DNA of 64,000 nucleotides from Paralithodes platypus (Eukaryota > Arthropoda > Malacostraca > Decapoda > Lithodidae): positions 37,712,010 to 37,776,009 of the forward strand of contig CM064572.1 in NCBI GenBank assembly GCA_032716605.1, given 5' to 3'. This document shows, in pieces, positions 63,571 through 64,000 of this stretch. Numbering within the stretch: position 1 is the first letter of the stretch; each line of letters begins with the position of its first letter. The notes beneath the pieces are model-generated. The model had not been told where the DNA came from. It searched no databases and worked only from the letters and a program-made list of their open reading frames with translations. Both the position numbers and the translations under genes were made by a program.

Positions 63571-64000
63571 TGGCGACTCCTCTGCCACTTGAGTTCATAA
63601 CAACTTATATAGAGTGCAATCAGAACTAAGTACTAATAGCTAATTATTTCTGGCCACCCGGAATTTAATATAACTATTGTTACTAGTGTGTTATCTAATA
63701 TAATAGAAGTATTGAACAGGCATAATACCCCTACCTTTCAATATTATATTATATTAGACATATACTTGTACTTAACTCACAGAGATCTAGGGTAGAAAGA
63801 TCTGCTGTGTTAGAAGGGTCTATGCAAGACACTCTTCGGAGCACTTAGCATGAATAGATCCTTGGCACACTCCATCTGTGGCACCCTGCAGAGTGTGTGA
63901 CAAAAAGGGTAAAACCACCTGAGTTCATTGAACCTCTCATATGGATCAGAGACAGTTGTTGTTGTTGTTGTTCCCCAGGCTGTCTGGCCGAACAGCCCCA

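Overview
The window looks like intergenic DNA from an arthropod, most likely a decapod crustacean. This is an inference from three things: the very dense di-, tri- and tetranucleotide arrays, the mix of non-LTR, Penelope-like and Gypsy elements, and a LINE 3' end carrying the ACTCACCTAATTGT motif that I associate with decapod genomes. I found no convincing host protein-coding gene, no spliced gene model, no rRNA gene, no free-standing tRNA gene and no CRISPR array. Every long ORF is a transposon gene, a remnant of one, or an artefact of a tandem repeat whose period is a multiple of three.

Layout. 1-3.5 kb: the 5' part of a Gypsy-type LTR retrotransposon on the minus strand (gag running off the left edge, primer site, 1.9-kb LTR), with a 480-bp TTAA element inside the LTR. 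3.5-22 kb: short DNA elements, small inverted-repeat hairpins, SINE-like tRNA derivatives, micro- and minisatellites and two small LINE fragments. 22.1-25.9 kb: a Penelope-like element (RT plus GIY-YIG endonuclease) with two long inverted arms. 27.8-34.7 kb: two tandem copies of one LINE (LINE A). The first is interrupted by a second LINE (LINE B) with a 10-bp target duplication, which creates one continuous reading frame with two reverse transcriptase palms. 35.5-37.2 kb: a truncated CR1-like LINE (LINE D). 37.8-40.6 kb: a truncated LINE related to LINE A (LINE E), inserted in a GTGATG-rich minisatellite. 41.8-43.3 kb: a solo LTR of the first Gypsy family.

44.2-53.5 kb: a 43-bp minisatellite, then a 48-bp satellite that is open in frame on both strands. 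One satellite unit holds two insertions of a CR1-like LINE (LINE C) in opposite orientation. The plus copy is nearly full length, with an intact SGNH-hydrolase ORF1 and an ORF2 carrying only two visible lesions. 53.5-61.7 kb: CAT-rich repeats, TA-flanked MITEs (one split by a SINE), a purine-rich tract, a 33-bp minisatellite and AT- or TCAA-rich repeats. 61.8-64 kb: GC-richer sequence ending in a TATA box and a TGGCGAC primer-site-like block, possibly the 5' LTR of another retrotransposon that continues off the right edge.

How the parts relate. The history can be read from nesting. A TTAA element sits in an LTR and in a MITE, and related copies give the empty sites. LINE B sits in a MITE and in LINE A. 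A SINE sits in a TA MITE. LINE C sits in a satellite. One MITE family (TA flanks, TIR near ACCCCTTCTGTACCGG) has at least a dozen copies and is the commonest dispersed element. LINE names A-F are local labels. Clade assignments rest on motif recognition, not on a tree.
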